NCBI GenBank assembly: GCA_018697195.1
Contig: CM031858.1
Span: 110,783,556-110,847,555, forward strand
From: Certhia americana
Taxonomy: Eukaryota > Chordata > Aves > Passeriformes > Certhiidae
Length of the DNA stretch: 64,000 bases
Direction: 5' to 3'
Below the pieces are notes generated by a model. The model made no database searches. It was not told where the DNA came from and saw only the letters and a program-made list of their open reading frames with translations. Position 1 is the first letter of the stretch. Every line of letters begins with the position of its first letter. This document shows, piece after piece, positions 59,281 through 64,000 of the stretch. A program made the translations under genes and the position numbers.

Positions 59281-62200
59281 AAACAGAAATGAGCTAGTAG
59301 GCCAGTGTGAGATGGCATGCAGCACCAGCACTTCTCAGAGGATCCAAGCCCTGCACCAACATTTCTCATTTTTTCAGGTTTAAATAAAAACTGACTGGGT
59401 TTGCAGTGAAAATTCTAGCTCCCCATTTGATCAGATATTGGGAAGTACAAATAAACACGTGCTGTAAGGATACAGATGAACATGTGAGTGAAGATGGGAA
59501 GTGCACGGAATGGCATTTCCATCTTCTTTCTGCCCCATCAGGGCTTCCATCTTTATATTAATAATTACCGTGAAATATGAATTCCTTTTGAGAGGGACTT
59601 GCTGAGGTCTATGGATTGTTTTGGTGGCTCAGGCCAGGAGTGTGACGCCCTCTGAGGCAAGTGAAAGTGCCTCTGAGGCAGCTGGATGTGTTTGTATGGG
59701 AAACTGGAGGCCTATGGACAATTTTTGAAGTCAGAAAGCCTAAGCACTGACCTCTGTGCTGGTAAGGAATTCACAGGTTCTGTGTTCATACAAGAGCTCC
59801 CTGTTGGACAGGAGCTCCTCACCACCTAGATGCTGTGAGCTATCCATCAGGGTCTGTCAGAGGAAACCTCATTCCAGTAATCCCTGCTGATGCACAGTTA
59901 AGAACTTTAAAGCACTGATGTAAATTGCAGCAGTCTGTCAGCTGCTATAAATTTTATCCGAGTTGGGCTAGATCAATAAAACCCAAAGTCTCCTTGGATT
60001 CTGCTCCTTCTCATACCAGAAAGAGGCTCTAATATTTGCTCTCATTCTTCTATCTTAAATAAGAGTACCATGACACAAAGCAATAGGACAATATACATTT
60101 AATGCAAAGCATGGAAACAGTTGGCCACAACACATTTCCTCAGTCAGGTCTAAATCTGTAGATGTTTCCTGCTTGGTTACGACTGTAGTTGGTCCCCTCA
60201 TCTCCACTCCATAATGAGGTTTCCTGTTAAGAAAGAGGGCAATGCAGCAGTTCAAGTGCTCACTGGTGAATAGAAATTTTGCTGGTCCCTGTTAAGCTTT
60301 GTTGTACATGAGGAACAAATTCTCTTGCCTGCAGTATTCTGGCAATGAGTACTTTTTGCAGATTGATTAAATGCTTCAGCTTTGCTCAGTCTATTAATCC
60401 CAGCAGCCATTTATTGCTTCATATACTACAGTGCATTGGGGATTAGCTCTTAAGCACTGTGTGTAGAAGGCATGTAGCAGCAAGATACAAATCTTGTGTC
60501 TTGGAAATGCTTTTCTGGAAATAAAGAAAAGCAGCTGTCAGTAAAAAACAGGAAGGTTTATGTAGGCACTGGATGCGTCAAACTTTTGTCACCAATACTA
60601 CAAATTCCAATGTCCTACATCACTTAAGTGATACTGACTCAGAATCTGTGGGTTAGTGTAATGTACTGCTACACCCTTTGTTGTCTCTTAATGCCCAATG
60701 ATACCTGACCCAGTGGAAAAGAAACTTGCAAATGATGCACACTTCCTAGAACAACATGAGCAATTGCTGTTGTGTGTTGACTGGAACATTCAACCTCTTA
60801 ATCCAGTGCACTCTTATCACTGCCTTCCAATGTTGCAGGTATTGTTATTCTGCATATTCAGCATACACTTAGTAAGTGCACTAGTTTGCTAGTGGACTAA
60901 GCAAACATATACCAACTATGTTAGCAGGGAAGCTACCAGCATGAATAGACCAAATCTCTTACTTTATCCTGAGTCTTTAAATACCATTTTTCTTTTGTTG
61001 TACAAAAACTGATGCTTAGCTAACAATATTAGCGGAAGTGGAGCTATGCCAGTCCACAGCACCAAAGGGACGGCCTCTTGGGTCTTCTGTCACTGTTACT
61101 GACTTTGAGACATCATCTGTCTCTCCCTAAATCCTTTCCTTGGGTACTTCCTTAATACTGGTTTTTCTTTCACTCCAATAATGTAAAAATAAATAGGCAC
61201 ATGCATCAGGATGAATTAACTCTGTGTTTACAATGTAGTTAAACAGATTGTGCTTACATTTCTAGCTATTTGAATGAGTTCATTTAGTACTTATTTTAGA
61301 GAGCTTGATACCCACTGAGCAGTGATGAACATGCACAGAGAGAAAAGATTGTGACCAGAGTGTTTTGATGCTCCCTGCTTTCTGGCTGCTCTCTTTGTCC
61401 TGCTCTAACACACTGGCATTTTGATGGTCTGTCTATTTATACTCACCTCTTCTCCCTTTGTGCGTTCCTAAGTCCTTTACTCTTTGACTTGCTAGCCCAT
61501 AAGGGTGTTTTACCTATCTGATCTCTTCTGACGGACACATCTTCCAGACTTGAACCCCTTTGACTTACTGGAAATTTTCTACTGGAGTAAAAAATGGAAA
61601 GTAGTTTTTAAGCTGAACATTTAATGAGATTTACAGGGTGATTTGAAGACCTTTGAAAACAACACAGACAAGATCAGCAGTTAGCACCTGGCCAGGCTAC
61701 AGAGTTTCCTGACAATCTACTCTGGCAGTGAGACAGAGAGAGTTTAGGACATGAAGGAGAGTGTGATGCCTCCCAAGAGCCCAAACAGGAATTCTCTGTC
61801 TCCCAGAACAATGACATTCTTTGCACTCGCACCAACCTGGGCCCTGCATCTCTGCTGACTGAGCATTCAGGTCACCAACAACCCAGCTGAGAGTTTTGTT
61901 TCTCTCCACCTTCTTGCCATCCTCATGTTACTGCTTCCCTCCAAGTCTCTTCAAAATTCTTCTTGACCACAGTCAAGCAAGTCCCCCACTTGGTCCTATT
62001 TCCCTGTCCAAAAAAAGCCCTAAATGCCTATCTCATCACATATGTATTTGCCACTCAGTTGGCTTCTCCATTTCAACAGTGGCCTCAGTTCCCCATACCA
62101 CTTATTCTGGTTCTCATAACAATAAATTGGTTTTGGGTTTCTTAAATAAAATTTAAGGTTATCAAGAACAACCTATGTATGATCATGTAGTGTGTGATTT

Positions 62201-64000
62201 GATGAGAAAGGTATTAATGCCAAAAATCAGTGCTGGCTTTTTGCATCATTGCTAATTAGGAGTAATATTTAGGAGCAATTTTATCAAAACAGGAATCATT
62301 CTTAGATTTTAACATAATTCATTTTCTTTCTTTGTCATCCATTAGATCAGTGATAACAATGAGGGGGGGAGAAATTAAATTTTTAGTAGCTTTCTTCCTT
62401 GTCCCAAATTTATAACTTTATTTGTTTTAATATGGTTTTCTTTTATTTGAAAACAGCAAAAAAATGACTTTTTCTTCCCTTTCCCTTCCTATATGCACAG
62501 GAGCTCTGAATGTTTCTGCCTTCACCAGTGCATTTTAAAGTTTTGTGTGGTGGTCACACCCAAAAGAGCAGCAAGCAATGCACTTGTGCAAGTGCAAAGC
62601 ACAGACCTCCCATGATTATTCCTGGGTGCAGAACAGCCAGAGTGGCACACCAAAGAGCAAGTGCTGCTGTGAAATTTCTCACAGCAGGGTTGGGGCACCC
62701 TTTCTCTATTCCCATGCCAGTGACCCAGCATGAACCTCACCAGTTTCAGGGGTCAGAGAAGACTATCTGTGGTAAGACACCTTCAGAGAGAATCTGGACA
62801 AAGTCATATCTCTGAAATTTCCCAAGATTTTGGACAGCACCATAGATCATTGACGGGGATGAAAAAGTAAAAAATAAAAACAACAAAGAAAACAAACCTG
62901 AAATCCATGAACCACCCCTTTTTAGTTTTTCCAATTCAGCACCTGTAACATTCCTTCGAGGCATTAGGTGTAACCATTTCACAGTTTTACGTGAACTGAA
63001 AAGTAAAAGGTGAAATAAAGTTCAGGGATCTCCTGGGAGTCTACAACCCTCTGATACATGGAATGTTTCTCAGACTAGAGAAAGTGAAGGACAAGTGGAA
63101 GTCAAAGGTGTAACAGCAAACAGAGAAACGTATAGAAGTGCTAAAAGAAAGAAAGAGGATTTCAATCTGACCTGGCAGCTGCCAGAAAACACCTGCAAGA
63201 TAACAGAGCACAGTCTGTCCATAACAAGGAGGGCAATTAGTGGCTATGGAGAGAGTGTGACAGCACAGGGGCATTATCAATAAGTCACCATTATTACTGT
63301 TAAAATAGCCACTCAGAGCTTTGCCATCTCTTTGTCTCACTTTGACAGAGACCAAACTGCTCCCAAAGGCACTATGAATCGGATACAGACCTTCAATACA
63401 TGGAGATCCCCAACGAGAAAGACTGTTCACCAAGACCCTAAGCCAAACCACTTTAACTTTCCTCTTTTCATAGTACAAAATAGTCTCAAAAATGTGTGTA
63501 TATACCTTTGGTGATATTTTTTTTTTATGCACATCAGGGACAACAGCATCTTATTTTATTTACTTAGTGAAGCTACATCTTATTTACTGATTAAGCATCT
63601 TCTCATAAGCTGTTCCCAAAATTCACAACATAAAAAATGAAAATAAATAATTCTGAAAGGTGAAGCATTCACACTGAGTGTGCAGTTTGAAATAGAAGAG
63701 TAAAATCTTACTGAGGGAAAAATATCTGGAAATTGCACAGAAAACTTTTCTGGGCCTGTTGGTGGAAGCTCCACTCTTGCTACAGGTAAACAATGATCAA
63801 CATTCCTGAAAGCACACACAGGCTGCAAAATGACCCCTCTGATCCATCACACAGAGCCCCTAGCACCTGGAGGCCTGGTGTGCACTATCCCATTTTGACA
63901 CTCAGATGGATACACAGAGCATGCAAAACAAAAGCTTTGCAACTTAAAATTTTCAAACAGTATTAAAAAAAAAAAAGTTTTCTCTTCATGGCAGCTGTGC
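59281..64000. other. Non-coding stretch to the end of the window
   Basis: No gene or interspersed repeat recognised. An enhancer-like block lies at 60340-60470. Frames such as 63041-63532 (163 codons, minus) carry no known motif and are probably chance. Confidence 0.5.
60340..60470. promoter_or_regulatory. Candidate conserved non-coding element
   Basis: GATTGATTAAATGCTTCAGC, TCTATTAATCCCAGCAGCCA, TTTATTGCTTCATATACTAC and GGGGATTAGCTC give a cluster of TTAAT/ATTA/GATTAG homeodomain-type cores without repeat signature. Inference from texture only. Confidence 0.28.

Noticed and set aside
63041..63532. 163-codon minus-strand frame near the window end
   Set aside because: No recognisable domain, ordinary AT-rich context, and a length still within chance expectation for the amount of sequence scanned.

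Overview
The window looks like chromosomal DNA from a bird, probably a neoavian. The evidence is about ten CR1 LINE fragments, whose 3' ends carry the typical avian tail (variants of AATCATAGAATGGTTTGGGTTGGAAAGGACC). There are also two LTR-like blocks resembling avian endogenous retroviral LTRs as I remember them, long AT-rich non-coding stretches, one CpG island, and no sign of dense coding or operons. Clade placement is from memory of repeat families, not from a search.

Only one protein-coding segment is convincing: the first coding exon of NOL4 (nucleolar protein 4) on the minus strand at 3168-3434. It encodes 89 residues, has an in-frame stop just upstream of a well-placed ATG, and ends at a GT splice donor. 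The gene therefore runs leftward out of the window. Bases 1-3167 are the start of intron 1. The interval from about 2.7 to 5.6 kb is the CpG-island promoter and 5' leader; it contains a 400-base assembly gap (4566-4965) and several long homopolymers. Everything to the right, about 58 kb, lies upstream of NOL4 and shows no recognisable exon of another gene.

The upstream desert holds: CR1 fragments (6.85, 10.6-12.1, 12.6-13.0, 16.7-17.6, 23.7-24.3, 26.4, 44.1-44.6, 49.7-50.0, 54.6-55.7 and 59.0 kb), two of them keeping decayed endonuclease/RT coding sequence; two LTR-like blocks (13.6-13.9 and 56.0-56.6 kb); a GGAA microsatellite/minisatellite hybrid (15.63-15.83 kb); an AAAC tract (14.5 kb); and a pyrimidine-rich minisatellite (43.83-44.03 kb). 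There are remnants of an ancient palindromic amniote-type repeat (0.64, 25.9, 45.4 and 57.3 kb), two marked hairpins (30.41 and 32.21 kb), and several stretches with the texture of conserved non-coding enhancers (0.02-0.30, 4.99-5.06, 19.16-19.47, 21.33-21.60, 26.27-26.36, 34.62-34.84, 53.13-53.27, 56.96-57.12 and 60.34-60.47 kb).

I found no new multi-gene system. The most useful leads are the regulatory-looking elements around NOL4, the unusual homopolymer and G-rich leader, the internally deleted CR1 copies and the palindromes.
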